Below are positions 29,129 to 37,509 of a DNA stretch of 64,000 nt, one piece after another (within the stretch, counting starts at the first letter, position 1; each line of letters starts with the position of its first letter). The translations under genes were made by a program, and so were the position numbers. Origin of the DNA: Pseudophaeobacter arcticus DSM 23566 (GTDB taxonomy: Bacteria; Pseudomonadota; Alphaproteobacteria; Rhodobacterales; Rhodobacteraceae); the NCBI RefSeq assembly GCF_000473205.1, contig NZ_KI421507.1, forward strand, positions 1,552,547 through 1,616,546. Direction: 5' to 3'. The notes under the pieces were generated by a model. It was not told the origin of the DNA and did not search any database. It was given only the letters and a program-made list of their open reading frames with translations.

Positions 29129-30172
29129 ATGACACGGGTTTATCTCGATCATAACGCCACCACCCCCCTGGCCCCTGCGGCCCGGACCGCGATGATTGCG
29201 GCGATGGATCAATGTGGCAATCCCTCATCGGTGCATGCCGAGGGTCGCGCCGCCAAGGCGGTGATCGAACGCGCCCGTGCCCAGATTGCTGCTGCCTTTG
29301 GTGCTGACGGGGCGGATATCGTCTTTACCTCGGGCTCCACCGAGGGCGCCTCGCTGGCTTTGGCGGGACGCGATCTGCATGGGGCGGCGATTGAACATGA
29401 TGCCGTAAGGGCCTGGACATGCGAGGATATTTCGGTTTCTCCCGCCGGGCTGGTTGCCGTAGAGACCCCCGCAGAAACAACCCTGCAACTGGCCAATTCC
29501 GAAACCGGAGTAGTGCAGGAACTGCCGCAGGGGCTTGCGGTCAGCGATGTGACCCAGGGCTTTGGCAAGCTGCCGATCGCCTTTAACTGGATGGGTGTCG
29601 GCATGGCGCTGATTTCGGCGCATAAGCTGGGCGGACCCAAGGGCATTGGCGCCCTGGTGATGCCGCGTGGCACCGATCTGGCGGCGCAAATTCGCGGTGG
29701 CGGTCAGGAAATGGGCCGTCGCTCCGGTACGGAAAACGTGATCGGTATTGCCGGTTTTGGCGCCGCCGCCGAAGCCGCAGCTGCCCAGCTGGCTGATGGC
29801 ACCTGGGAACGGGTGCAACAGCTGCGCGATCTGATGGAAGAAGCCCTTGTGGCCGGCGCTCCAGGGCTTATTTGTGTCGGCAAAGATGTGGCGCGTTTGC
29901 CCAACACCTCCTGCTTTGCGGTGCCGGGCTGGAAGGGGGAGACCCAGGTGATGCAGATGGATCTGTCCGGCTTTGCCATCAGCGCCGGCTCTGCCTGTTC
30001 CAGTGGCAAGGTGCGTGCCAGTGCGGTGCTGACCGCGATGGGATTTGACGAAGATACCGCCCAGGGCGCCGTGCGCGTCTCACTTGGGCCGACAACAACA
30101 AAAGACGAGGTGCTGCGCTTTGCGCAGACCTGGCTTCAGAAACACAAGAAACATTGCGCCCGCGTGGCGTGA
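29129..30172 (+). CDS. Cysteine desulfurase, NifS/IscS-like
   Basis: This 347-residue PLP enzyme begins MTRVYLDHNATTPLAPAA. The PLP lysine is in ISAHKLGGPKGIGAL, and the persulfide cysteine is in SAGSACSSGKVRAS. It is shorter than IscS (about 400) and belongs to the class I (NifS/IscS) group, whereas sufS at 36223 is class II, so this operon carries two desulfurases. Desulfurases supply sulfur for Fe-S clusters. It lies 63 nt after iscR and 15 nt before sufB. Confidence 0.92.
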   Translation: MTRVYLDHNATTPLAPAARTAMIAAMDQCGNPSSVHAEGRAAKAVIERARAQIAAAFGADGADIVFTSGSTEGASLALAGRDLHGAAIEHDAVRAWTCEDISVSPAGLVAVETPAETTLQLANSETGVVQELPQGLAVSDVTQGFGKLPIAFNWMGVGMALISAHKLGGPKGIGALVMPRGTDLAAQIRGGGQEMGRRSGTENVIGIAGFGAAAEAAAAQLADGTWERVQQLRDLMEEALVAGAPGLICVGKDVARLPNTSCFAVPGWKGETQVMQMDLSGFAISAGSACSSGKVRASAVLTAMGFDEDTAQGAVRVSLGPTTTKDEVLRFAQTWLQKHKKHCARVA

Positions 30173-30187
30173 ATGCAGGAGAAGAAC

Positions 30188-31708
30188 ATGGCCGCTTTGG
30201 ACCAGACCCAAGTCAAGGAAGGTGTCGACCAGGAAACCGTGGATGCGGTGGCCGAGGTCAGCACGTATAAATACGGCTGGGAAACCGATATCGAGATGGA
30301 ATATGCCCCCAAGGGCCTGACCACCGACATTGTTCGCCTGATCTCGGAAAAGAACGAAGAGCCCGAGTGGATGCTGAACTGGCGCCTGGAGGCCTATGAT
30401 CGCTGGCTGCAAAAGGAAGAGCCAACCTGGGCCATGGTCGACTATCCTGAAATCGATTTTCAGGACCAGTATTACTATGCCCGCCCCAAATCCATGGAAG
30501 TAAAGCCAAAATCCCTGGATGACGTCGATCCCAAGCTGCTGGACACCTACAAAAAGCTGGGTATCCCGCTGAAAGAGCAGATGATCCTGGCCGGCGTTGA
30601 AGGCGCTGAGAATGCTCCCGCCGAAGGTCGCAAGGTTGCCGTGGACGCGGTGTTTGACTCGGTTTCTGTTGGCACCACCTTCCAGGCTGAGCTGAAAAAG
30701 GCCGGGGTAATCTTCTGCTCCATCTCGGAAGCGATCCGCGAACACCCCGAGCTGGTGAAGAAATACCTCGGCACCGTGGTTCCGGTTTCGGATAACTTTT
30801 ATGCGACGCTGAACTCGGCCGTATTCTCGGATGGCTCCTTTGTCTATATCCCGCCGGGCGTGCGCTGCCCGATGGAGCTGAGCACCTATTTCCGTATCAA
30901 CGCGGAAAACACCGGTCAGTTTGAACGTACCCTGATCATCGCCGACAAGGGCTCCTATGTGAGCTACCTTGAGGGCTGTACCGCACCGGCCCGTGATATC
31001 GCCCAGCTGCACGCCGCTGTGGTTGAGATCATCATCGAAGAAGACGCCGAGGTGAAATACTCCACCGTGCAGAACTGGTACCCCGGTGATGAAAACGGCA
31101 AGGGCGGCATCTACAACTTTGTCACCAAACGCGCCGACTGCCGCGGTGATCGCGCCAAGGTCATGTGGACCCAGGTGGAAACCGGCTCTGCCGTGACCTG
31201 GAAATACCCCTCCTGCATTCTGCGCGGCAACGAGAGCCAGGGCGAGTTCTACTCCATCGCCATCGCCAACAACATGCAGCAGGCCGACACCGGCACCAAG
31301 ATGGTGCATCTGGGGCGCGATACCAAATCGCGGATCGTCTCCAAAGGGATTTCCGCCGGCAAGGCGCAGAACACCTATCGTGGTCTGGTCTCGATGCATC
31401 CCAAGGCAAAGAACAGCCGCAATTTCACCCAATGTGACAGCTTGTTGATCGGCGACAAATGTGGCGCCCACACCGTGCCTTACATTGAGGTGAAGAATAA
31501 CTCATCCCGGGTTGAGCACGAGGCGACAACCTCAAAAGTGGACGATGACCAGCTGTTCTACTGCCGCCAGCGCGGCATTGGCGAAGAAGACGCGGTGGCC
31601 CTGGTGGTCAACGGCTTCTGCAAGGACGTGCTGCAGGCCCTGCCGATGGAATTCGCCATGGAAGCCCAGCAATTGGTGGCGATCTCCTTGGAAGGTTCGG
31701 TGGGGTAA
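30188..31708 (+). CDS. sufB: Fe-S cluster assembly scaffold SufB
   Basis: This 506-residue scaffold subunit of the SufBC2D complex receives sulfur and iron to build clusters. It shows the beta-helix core with [20 protein letters not shown] and the C-terminal [20 protein letters not shown] followed by [15 protein letters not shown]. The frame is open to 30173, but AGGAGA five nucleotides before the ATG at 30188 (MAALDQTQ) decides the start. Downstream the order is unusual: three non-suf genes separate it from sufC. Confidence 0.96.
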   Translation: MAALDQTQVKEGVDQETVDAVAEVSTYKYGWETDIEMEYAPKGLTTDIVRLISEKNEEPEWMLNWRLEAYDRWLQKEEPTWAMVDYPEIDFQDQYYYARPKSMEVKPKSLDDVDPKLLDTYKKLGIPLKEQMILAGVEGAENAPAEGRKVAVDAVFDSVSVGTTFQAELKKAGVIFCSISEAIREHPELVKKYLGTVVPVSDNFYATLNSAVFSDGSFVYIPPGVRCPMELSTYFRINAENTGQFERTLIIADKGSYVSYLEGCTAPARDIAQLHAAVVEIIIEEDAEVKYSTVQNWYPGDENGKGGIYNFVTKRADCRGDRAKVMWTQVETGSAVTWKYPSCILRGNESQGEFYSIAIANNMQQADTGTKMVHLGRDTKSRIVSKGISAGKAQNTYRGLVSMHPKAKNSRNFTQCDSLLIGDKCGAHTVPYIEVKNNSSRVEHEATTSKVDDDQLFYCRQRGIGEEDAVALVVNGFCKDVLQALPMEFAMEAQQLVAISLEGSVG

Positions 31709-31709
31709 A

Positions 31710-31931
31710 ATGACCGAAGCTCAGCTCGCCGAGATTTTGAAAGAACGATACACGTCCGCCGAAAAGCGAGAGATGGTCACGGCCATTCATGTATTCGGAG
31801 TTGAATTCGCAGATCTTCTGGATGGAGTTTCAATCAACGACGTAGCTGAGCTTGGAACCGGTCATCGCTCCTATGGAACCGAAATCCGTAAGGGCATCCG
31901 ACTGTCTAAATTTGTGACTCTGAAGAGGTGA
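31710..31931 (+). CDS. Small HTH-like protein inside the suf operon
   Basis: This 73-residue protein begins [21 protein letters not shown], starts one nucleotide after the sufB stop, and ends six nucleotides before the next start, so it is clearly translated as part of the operon. The pattern of a short helical N-terminal half and a second half with [15 protein letters not shown] suggests a small helix-turn-helix-like domain, but I do not recognise a named family with confidence. It could be a local regulator or an accessory factor; no metal-ligand cysteines are present. Confidence 0.6.
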   Translation: MTEAQLAEILKERYTSAEKREMVTAIHVFGVEFADLLDGVSINDVAELGTGHRSYGTEIRKGIRLSKFVTLKR

Positions 31932-31936
31932 GTAGC

Positions 31937-32251
31937 ATGATCGTCACAACCACCCCCTCTGTTGAGGGCTACCAAATAGCTGAATACAAGGGCATCGTCG
32001 TGGGCGAGGCCATCATGGGGGCCAATGTGGTGCGGGATGTCTTTGCCTCGATCACCGATATCGTCGGTGGCCGCTCTGGCGCCTATGAAAGCAAACTGCA
32101 GGACGCGCGTGAAACCGCGCTGGCAGAGCTGGAAGACCGCGCCCGTGAAAAAGGCGCCAATGCGGTTGTGGGCGTTGATCTTGATTACGAGGTCGTTGGC
32201 AATTCGATGTTGATGGTCTCTGCCAGCGGCACAGCGGTGGTGATCGGCTGA
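31937..32251 (+). CDS. YbjQ/UPF0145 family protein
   Basis: This 104-residue protein matches the YbjQ (UPF0145, putative heavy-metal-binding) family: [28 protein letters not shown] at the N-terminus and [17 protein letters not shown] near the end. Its function is unknown; family members form pentameric rings. GAGG lies eight nucleotides before the ATG at 31937; a GTG three codons upstream is possible. It is embedded between sufB and sufC. Confidence 0.85.
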   Translation: MIVTTTPSVEGYQIAEYKGIVVGEAIMGANVVRDVFASITDIVGGRSGAYESKLQDARETALAELEDRAREKGANAVVGVDLDYEVVGNSMLMVSASGTAVVIG

Positions 32252-32252
32252 C

Positions 32253-33080
32253 ATGACCTTGACGGCTCCTCATATCGCGCCTTTACGCCTGTTCTGGTGG
32301 AAAGCGGTGCCAAACTTTGGCGACGTGCTCTCCAGCCTTGTGGTGGCGCATCTGAGTGGCCGTGACGTGGTGCATTGTGGTCCCGGCAAGGCGGATCTTT
32401 TTGCCATTGGCTCGATCCTGCAAATTGCCCGGCGCAAGTATTCCGAGGCAAAGACCTATGCCCAAAAGCCGGAGATCTGGGGGGCTGGGCTGCTGCATGC
32501 AGTGTCGTCACTTGATTTTTTATCCAATGTAAACATTGCCTTGCTGCGCGGTCCTATCACGGCTTCGCTGTTGGGGGTGAAAACACAACGCTTTGGAGAC
32601 CCTGGACTGCTGGTGGCAGATGTCTTTGCGCCCGCGTCATCAAAAACCCACCGGATCGGCCTGGTTCCCCATCACAGCCAGATGGAAGACCCGCAAATTC
32701 AGGCGCTTGCGAATAGCAGTGAGGAGATCTTGCTGATTGATCCGCGTCAGGATCCCGCCACCGTCTGTCGCCAGATCAGCGCCTGTGGACATATCTATGC
32801 TGCCTCGCTGCATGGGTTGATCACCGCGGACGCCTACGGCGTGGCCTCGACCTGGGTCGCACCCGGGGATCAGGGGCATCTGAAATACTACGACTATGCC
32901 GCCTCGATCGGGCGGGTCCTTATTTCTCCGCTGGCCTGGGAGCAGATCCCTGGCCACGCGCGAAACACCGACCAACCGGCAGAGCTGACCTACGGCGCGG
33001 GCATTGCGCGCGCCCAGGCAGATCTGCGTAACAGTTTTCCTGCGCGCCTGCGCGCTGAACAGAACACAGGGACCGCCTGA
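32253..33080 (+). CDS. Polysaccharide pyruvyl transferase family protein
   Basis: This 275-residue protein has the family hallmarks: FWWKAVPNFGDVLSSLVVAHLSG at the N-terminus, a central RFGDPGLLVADVF, and YAASLHGLITADAYGVAS (the SLHG signature) near residue 190. These enzymes use phosphoenolpyruvate to add pyruvate ketals to cell-surface sugars (CsaB/ExoV class). No glycan cluster lies nearby, so its place between sufB and sufC is unexpected. It starts one base after the previous stop, so it is translationally coupled. The family call is firm; the acceptor is unknown. Confidence 0.82.
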   Translation: MTLTAPHIAPLRLFWWKAVPNFGDVLSSLVVAHLSGRDVVHCGPGKADLFAIGSILQIARRKYSEAKTYAQKPEIWGAGLLHAVSSLDFLSNVNIALLRGPITASLLGVKTQRFGDPGLLVADVFAPASSKTHRIGLVPHHSQMEDPQIQALANSSEEILLIDPRQDPATVCRQISACGHIYAASLHGLITADAYGVASTWVAPGDQGHLKYYDYAASIGRVLISPLAWEQIPGHARNTDQPAELTYGAGIARAQADLRNSFPARLRAEQNTGTA

Positions 33081-33113
33081 GGGCGCGACCAAGAGAAAAG
33101 AGACGAGGAAAAA

Positions 33114-33869
33114 ATGCTCGAAATCAAAAACCTGCACGTCAAACTTGAAGACGAGGACAAGCAGATCCTGAAAGGTCTGAACCTGACTGTTGAAGCCGGC
33201 AAGGTGCATGCGATCATGGGGCCAAATGGCTCTGGCAAGTCGACACTTTCTTATGTTCTGTCGGGCCGCGACGGCTATGAAGTCACCGAAGGCAGCGCCA
33301 CCCTGGCGGGCCAGGATCTGCTGGAGCTGGAGCCGGAAGAGCGCGCCGCACTGGGTGTGTTTCTGGCCTTTCAATACCCGGTTGAAATTCCCGGCGTCGG
33401 CAACATGACCTTCCTGCGCACCGCGGTGAATTCCCAGCGCAAAGCCCGCGGCGAAGAAGAGCTGTCTGCGGCAGAGTTCCTCAAATCCATCCGCGCCAAG
33501 GCCAAAGAGCTGAAGATCGACGCCGATATGCTGAAGCGTCCGGTCAATGTGGGCTTCTCTGGTGGTGAGAAAAAGCGGAATGAAATCCTGCAGATGGCCA
33601 TGCTTGAGCCCAAGATGTGCATCCTGGATGAAACCGACTCGGGCCTTGATGTCGACGCGATGAAACTGGTCGCCGAAGGCGTCAACGCCCTGCGCGACGA
33701 GGGCCGTGGCTTTCTGGTGATCACCCACTACCAGCGTTTGCTGGACCATATCAAACCGGATGTTGTGCATATTCTGGCGGGCGGCAAAATTGTAAAAACC
33801 GGTGGGCCGGAGCTGGCAATGGAAGTCGAAAACAACGGCTATGCTGGTATCCTGGCGGAGGTTTCCTGA
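33114..33869 (+). CDS. sufC: Fe-S cluster assembly ATPase SufC
   Basis: This 251-residue ABC-type ATPase drives conformational change in SufBC2D. Walker A is GPNGSGKST, the signature is NVGFSGGEKKRNEILQ, and Walker B is MCILDETDSGLDVDA. Length is typical. A purine-rich leader (GAGACGAGGAAAAA) precedes the ATG. sufD starts one base after its stop, supporting tight co-expression. Confidence 0.97.
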   Translation: MLEIKNLHVKLEDEDKQILKGLNLTVEAGKVHAIMGPNGSGKSTLSYVLSGRDGYEVTEGSATLAGQDLLELEPEERAALGVFLAFQYPVEIPGVGNMTFLRTAVNSQRKARGEEELSAAEFLKSIRAKAKELKIDADMLKRPVNVGFSGGEKKRNEILQMAMLEPKMCILDETDSGLDVDAMKLVAEGVNALRDEGRGFLVITHYQRLLDHIKPDVVHILAGGKIVKTGGPELAMEVENNGYAGILAEVS

Positions 33870-33870
33870 G

Positions 33871-35151
33871 ATGGCGCTTGCTGATGTGAAACAAAGTGCC
33901 ACCGAGGCACGGTTGGCGGCGCTGAGCCTGCCGCAGGGCGGTTGCCTTGCGGCGGCACGTCAGGCGGCGCTGTCGCGGGTGCAGACCATGGGATTGCCGG
34001 GGCGCCGTGATGAATACTGGAAATACACCCGTCCCGATACGCTGATCTCAGCTGACGTCGAAAAGGCAGCAGTTTTTGCCATGGACGAAGCACCAATGTT
34101 CAATGAATTTGACCGTTTGAAGGTCGTTTTTGTGGATGGCGTTTATGATACCGAGGCTTCGGATGATCTGAGCCTGGAAGGTGTCCGGATCGACCGGATT
34201 GCGGATATCTGCAGTCAGGACATTCATTGGGCCAAAGACCTATACGGGGTTCTGGAGGCACGCGGCCAGGCGCCGGTGGAACGTCCGCTGGCAGCCTTGA
34301 ACACCGCCTTTGCCCAGGATGGTGTTGCCATTCATGTGACCGGCAAGCCCAGCAAGCCAATCAACCTGGTCTATGTGCATTCGGATGAGGGATCAGATGC
34401 CATCCTGCATCACGTGATCCGGGTTGAGCCCGGCGCTGAGGCCACGATCCTGGAAAACGGCCCGGCTGCCTCGCGGTTCAACAAATGTACCGAGATCGAC
34501 ATTGCCGACACCGGCAAGCTGCATCTGGTGCGCGCCCAGGGGCGGGATCATGAACGTCGGGCTGCGACCCATCTGTTTGCCCGTCTGGGCGCTGAATCCG
34601 TGTTCAAAAGCTTCACCCTCACGGTGAATGGCATTTTGACCCGCAACGAGGCGGTGATTGAGCTGTTGGGCGATGACGCCATTGCGCATATTGCCGGCGC
34701 CTGTGTTGGCGACGGGGAATTCCATCATGATGACACGGTGTTCATCACCCATGATGCGGTAAACTGCGAAAGCCGTCAGGTTTTCAAAAAGGTGCTGCGC
34801 AATGGGGCCACCGGTGTGTTTCAGGGTAAAATCCTCGTCAAAGAGGGGGCTCAGAAAACCGATGGGTATCAGATCAGCCAATCGCTGCTTTTGGATGGTG
34901 ACAGCCAGTTTCTGGCCAAGCCTGAGCTGGAAATCTATGCCGATGATGTGATCTGTTCCCATGGCTCCACCACCGGCGCCATCGACGAAGAGGCGCTGTT
35001 CTACCTGCGCTCGCGTGGGGTTCCGGTTGCCGAGGCGACGGATCTTTTGACTCTGGCTTTCCTGGCGGAAGCGGTGGAAGAGGTCGAAGACGCCGATATT
35101 TCTGCTTCCCTTGTTGCCCGCCTGGAAGGCTGGCTGTCGCGGCGCCGCTAA
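33871..35151 (+). CDS. sufD: Fe-S cluster assembly protein SufD
   Basis: This 426-residue partner of SufB forms the scaffold heterodimer. The C-terminal beta-helix and terminal helices include GVFQGKILVKEGAQKTDGYQ, HGSTTGAIDEEALFYLRSRG and, just before the end, LVARLEGWLSRRR. The N-terminal RRDEYWKYTRPDTL is typical of the SufD plug region. The start at 33871 (MALADVKQ) follows GGAGG (33857-33861) and is one base after the sufC stop. A YIP1-like membrane gene follows without any gap. Confidence 0.95.
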   Translation: MALADVKQSATEARLAALSLPQGGCLAAARQAALSRVQTMGLPGRRDEYWKYTRPDTLISADVEKAAVFAMDEAPMFNEFDRLKVVFVDGVYDTEASDDLSLEGVRIDRIADICSQDIHWAKDLYGVLEARGQAPVERPLAALNTAFAQDGVAIHVTGKPSKPINLVYVHSDEGSDAILHHVIRVEPGAEATILENGPAASRFNKCTEIDIADTGKLHLVRAQGRDHERRAATHLFARLGAESVFKSFTLTVNGILTRNEAVIELLGDDAIAHIAGACVGDGEFHHDDTVFITHDAVNCESRQVFKKVLRNGATGVFQGKILVKEGAQKTDGYQISQSLLLDGDSQFLAKPELEIYADDVICSHGSTTGAIDEEALFYLRSRGVPVAEATDLLTLAFLAEAVEEVEDADISASLVARLEGWLSRRR

Positions 35152-35649
35152 ATGGCGGTCACCGGCGATATTCTGGCAACCTATCGAGGGCCGCGCAGGG
35201 TGTTTGCGCGGCTCTTGACCATGGGCCCGCGCGAGGACCGGCTGTTGGCAATCCTTATGGCAAGCTGCGCTTTGATGTTCATCTCGCGGATGCCCAGCCT
35301 GGCACGCGAGGCGCATCTGACCGGACAGGAACAGACAATGTTGCTCAGCAACGCGTTGTTTGGCATCATTTTTATCGCTCCTCTGGGCCTGTATACCCTG
35401 GCGCTGATTGCCCATTTCATCGCCCGTGTTATGCGCGGCAGTGGCGAAAGCCATGCGGCGCGTCTGGCGCTGTTCTGGAGCCTTCTTGCCGCCAGCCCGC
35501 TGATGCTGCTGAATGGGCTTGTGGCGGGTCTGATTGGCCCCGGAACTGAGCTGAACCTGGTTGGCGGACTTTGGTTCACGGCCTTTTTGTGGTTCTGGAT
35601 CAGCGGTATGTATCAGGGCTATTGGGCCAAACCCCAGGTGCACGCATGA
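35152..35649 (+). CDS. YIP1-family membrane protein
   Basis: This 165-residue protein has about four hydrophobic segments (roughly residues 32-48, 62-90, 105-128, 135-155), typical of the YIP1 domain family. The start ATG directly follows the sufD stop (TAAATG), and its stop overlaps the next start. No charged active-site motif is seen. Function unknown; it and its neighbour are a conserved-looking pair, possibly forming a hetero-complex in the inner membrane. Confidence 0.72.
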   Translation: MAVTGDILATYRGPRRVFARLLTMGPREDRLLAILMASCALMFISRMPSLAREAHLTGQEQTMLLSNALFGIIFIAPLGLYTLALIAHFIARVMRGSGESHAARLALFWSLLAASPLMLLNGLVAGLIGPGTELNLVGGLWFTAFLWFWISGMYQGYWAKPQVHA

Positions 35650-36230
35650 GGTTTCTGTGGTCTTTTTTGATACTGACCCTGCGCCAGCCCGGCGTGGCGG
35701 CCCGTACCATTTTGTTGCGGCAATGGCCACCCGAGGCCGTTTGGACCGGATTTTTTCTGGGGATTATCCTTGGAACCTTTTTTAATACCCTGCTGAATTA
35801 CTGGTATCCGCTGGTAGATGAACTGGCGTTCCTGAACCTTTCAAGCGGGACCTATTTGGGGGTCTCTGCGCTGATGAGCCTTGGATTTGCATCCACGCTG
35901 GCCATTGCCGGGCGCTGGCTGGGTGGTATCGGGCGGTTCATGCCAGTGCTGACGCTGCTGGTCTGGTTGCAATTGGTGCATATGGTGGTGCAGGCGATAC
36001 TGATCATGGTGATGCTTCTGTCACCTGCGCTTGGCAACCTGCTCGGCCTTGTCGCCAATGTCTTTTTGTTCTTTGTCTTGTTGAACTTTATCAATGAAGC
36101 GCATGGCTTTGCCTCGCTTTGGCGGAGCCTTGCAGTGGTTGTCATGGCGGCCATTCTGGTGTTCTTTGCCTTTATCTCTGTCGTTGGCCTGATCGGCCCT
36201 GATACCATTGGACTGCCTGAAAATGTATGA
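35646..36230 (+). CDS. Second YIP1-family membrane protein
   Basis: This 194-residue protein has about five membrane segments (for instance WTGFFLGIILGTFFNTLL, VLTLLVWLQLVHMVVQAILI and AVVVMAAILVFFAFISVVGL). The start at 35646 overlaps the previous stop as ATGA, and its end overlaps the sufS start by eight nucleotides. It belongs to the same general family as its upstream partner but is longer. No function can be assigned; coupling to the suf genes suggests co-regulation rather than a proven role in Fe-S assembly. Confidence 0.72.
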   Translation: MRFLWSFLILTLRQPGVAARTILLRQWPPEAVWTGFFLGIILGTFFNTLLNYWYPLVDELAFLNLSSGTYLGVSALMSLGFASTLAIAGRWLGGIGRFMPVLTLLVWLQLVHMVVQAILIMVMLLSPALGNLLGLVANVFLFFVLLNFINEAHGFASLWRSLAVVVMAAILVFFAFISVVGLIGPDTIGLPENV

Positions 36231-37443
36231 TGTAGAAAAAATCCGTGGCGACTTTCCCATTCTGTCCCGGCAGGTGAACGGAAAGCCGCTCACCTATCTG
36301 GACAATGGCGCCTCGGCGCAGAAACCGCAGGTGGTGATTGATGCAATCAATCAAGCCTATTCTCAGGAATATTCCAATGTTCACAGGGGGCTGCACTATC
36401 TGTCCAATCTCGCCACCGAGAAATACGAAGGCGTGCGCGGCATTATTGCCAAGTTCCTGAATGCGGCGAGCGAAGACAGTATCATTCTGAATTCCGGCAC
36501 CACTGAAGGCATCAATATGGTGGCCTACAGCTGGGCCATGCCGCGGCTTCAGGCCGGGGATGAGATCCTGTTGTCGGTGATGGAGCATCACGCCAATATC
36601 GTGCCCTGGCATTTCCTGCGTGAACGTCAGGGGGTGGTGATCAAATGGGTGGATACCGCCGCTGACGGCAGCCTTGATCCGCAGGCGGTGCTGGACGCGA
36701 TCACACCAAAAACCAAACTGATTGCAATCACCCAATGTTCCAATGTGTTGGGTACTGTTGTTGACGTCAAAACCATCACTGCGGGGGCCCATGCGCAGGG
36801 GATTCCGGTATTGGTCGATGGCTCGCAAAGTGCCGTGCACATGCCGGTGGATGTTCAGGATCTCGGCTGTGATTTCTTTGCCATTACCGGGCATAAGCTG
36901 TATGGGCCCTCTGGCTCTGGGGCGATCTATGTACACCCTGACCGGATGGCCGAGATGCGCCCCTTCCTGGGCGGTGGGGATATGATCCGCGAGGTCTCCA
37001 AGGAGGCGGTGATCTATAATGATCCGCCAATGATGTTTGAGGCCGGAACACCGGGCATTGTCCAGACCATCGGCTTGGGCGTTGCGCTGACCTACATGAT
37101 GGATCTGGGGATGGAGAATATTGCCGCCCATGAAGCCGAACTGCGGGACTATGCCATGGCCCGACTGCAGGGGTTGAACTGGATTAATATCCAGGGGCAG
37201 GCCACTGGCAAGGCTGCGATTTTCAGCTTTACCATGGAGGGGCCGGCCCATGCCCATGACATCTCCACCATTCTTGATAAAAAGGGCGTCGCGGTACGGG
37301 CCGGTCATCACTGCGCCGGCCCGCTGATGGACCATTTGGGCGTTACCGCCACCTGCCGCGCGTCTTTTGGCGCCTATAATACCAAGGCTGAGGTCGATAC
37401 TCTGATCGAGGCGCTTGAACTGGCGCATGAGTTGTTCGCCTAA
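36223..37443 (+). CDS. sufS: Cysteine desulfurase SufS (class II)
   Basis: This 406-residue PLP enzyme begins MYDVEKIRGDFPILSRQVNG with YLDNGASAQKPQ. The PLP lysine is in ITGHKLYGPSGSGAIYV and the catalytic cysteine is in RAGHHCAGPLMDHLG, the class II pattern. It normally needs a SufE or SufU partner, which is not in this window. The ATG at 36223 overlaps the preceding membrane protein gene by eight nucleotides. It is the last gene of the operon and is followed by a strong terminator. Confidence 0.96.
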   Translation: MYDVEKIRGDFPILSRQVNGKPLTYLDNGASAQKPQVVIDAINQAYSQEYSNVHRGLHYLSNLATEKYEGVRGIIAKFLNAASEDSIILNSGTTEGINMVAYSWAMPRLQAGDEILLSVMEHHANIVPWHFLRERQGVVIKWVDTAADGSLDPQAVLDAITPKTKLIAITQCSNVLGTVVDVKTITAGAHAQGIPVLVDGSQSAVHMPVDVQDLGCDFFAITGHKLYGPSGSGAIYVHPDRMAEMRPFLGGGDMIREVSKEAVIYNDPPMMFEAGTPGIVQTIGLGVALTYMMDLGMENIAAHEAELRDYAMARLQGLNWINIQGQATGKAAIFSFTMEGPAHAHDISTILDKKGVAVRAGHHCAGPLMDHLGVTATCRASFGAYNTKAEVDTLIEALELAHELFA

Positions 37444-37470
37444 GACGACTAGGGCGTACAGGCAGATTTG

Positions 37471-37506
37471 GCACAGGCGAGGAGGGATCCTCGCCTGTGC
37501 TTTTTT
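37471..37506 (+). terminator. Strong terminator of the suf operon
   Basis: GCACAGGCGAGGA (37471-37483) pairs perfectly over 13 bp with TCCTCGCCTGTGC (37488-37500) around a 4-nt GGGA loop, followed by six Ts. Confidence 0.95.
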
Positions 37507-37509
37507 GGA

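Noticed and set aside
30080..31471. A 463-codon minus-strand frame opposite sufB
   Set aside because: sufB is certain on the plus strand; the antisense product is a low-information shadow.
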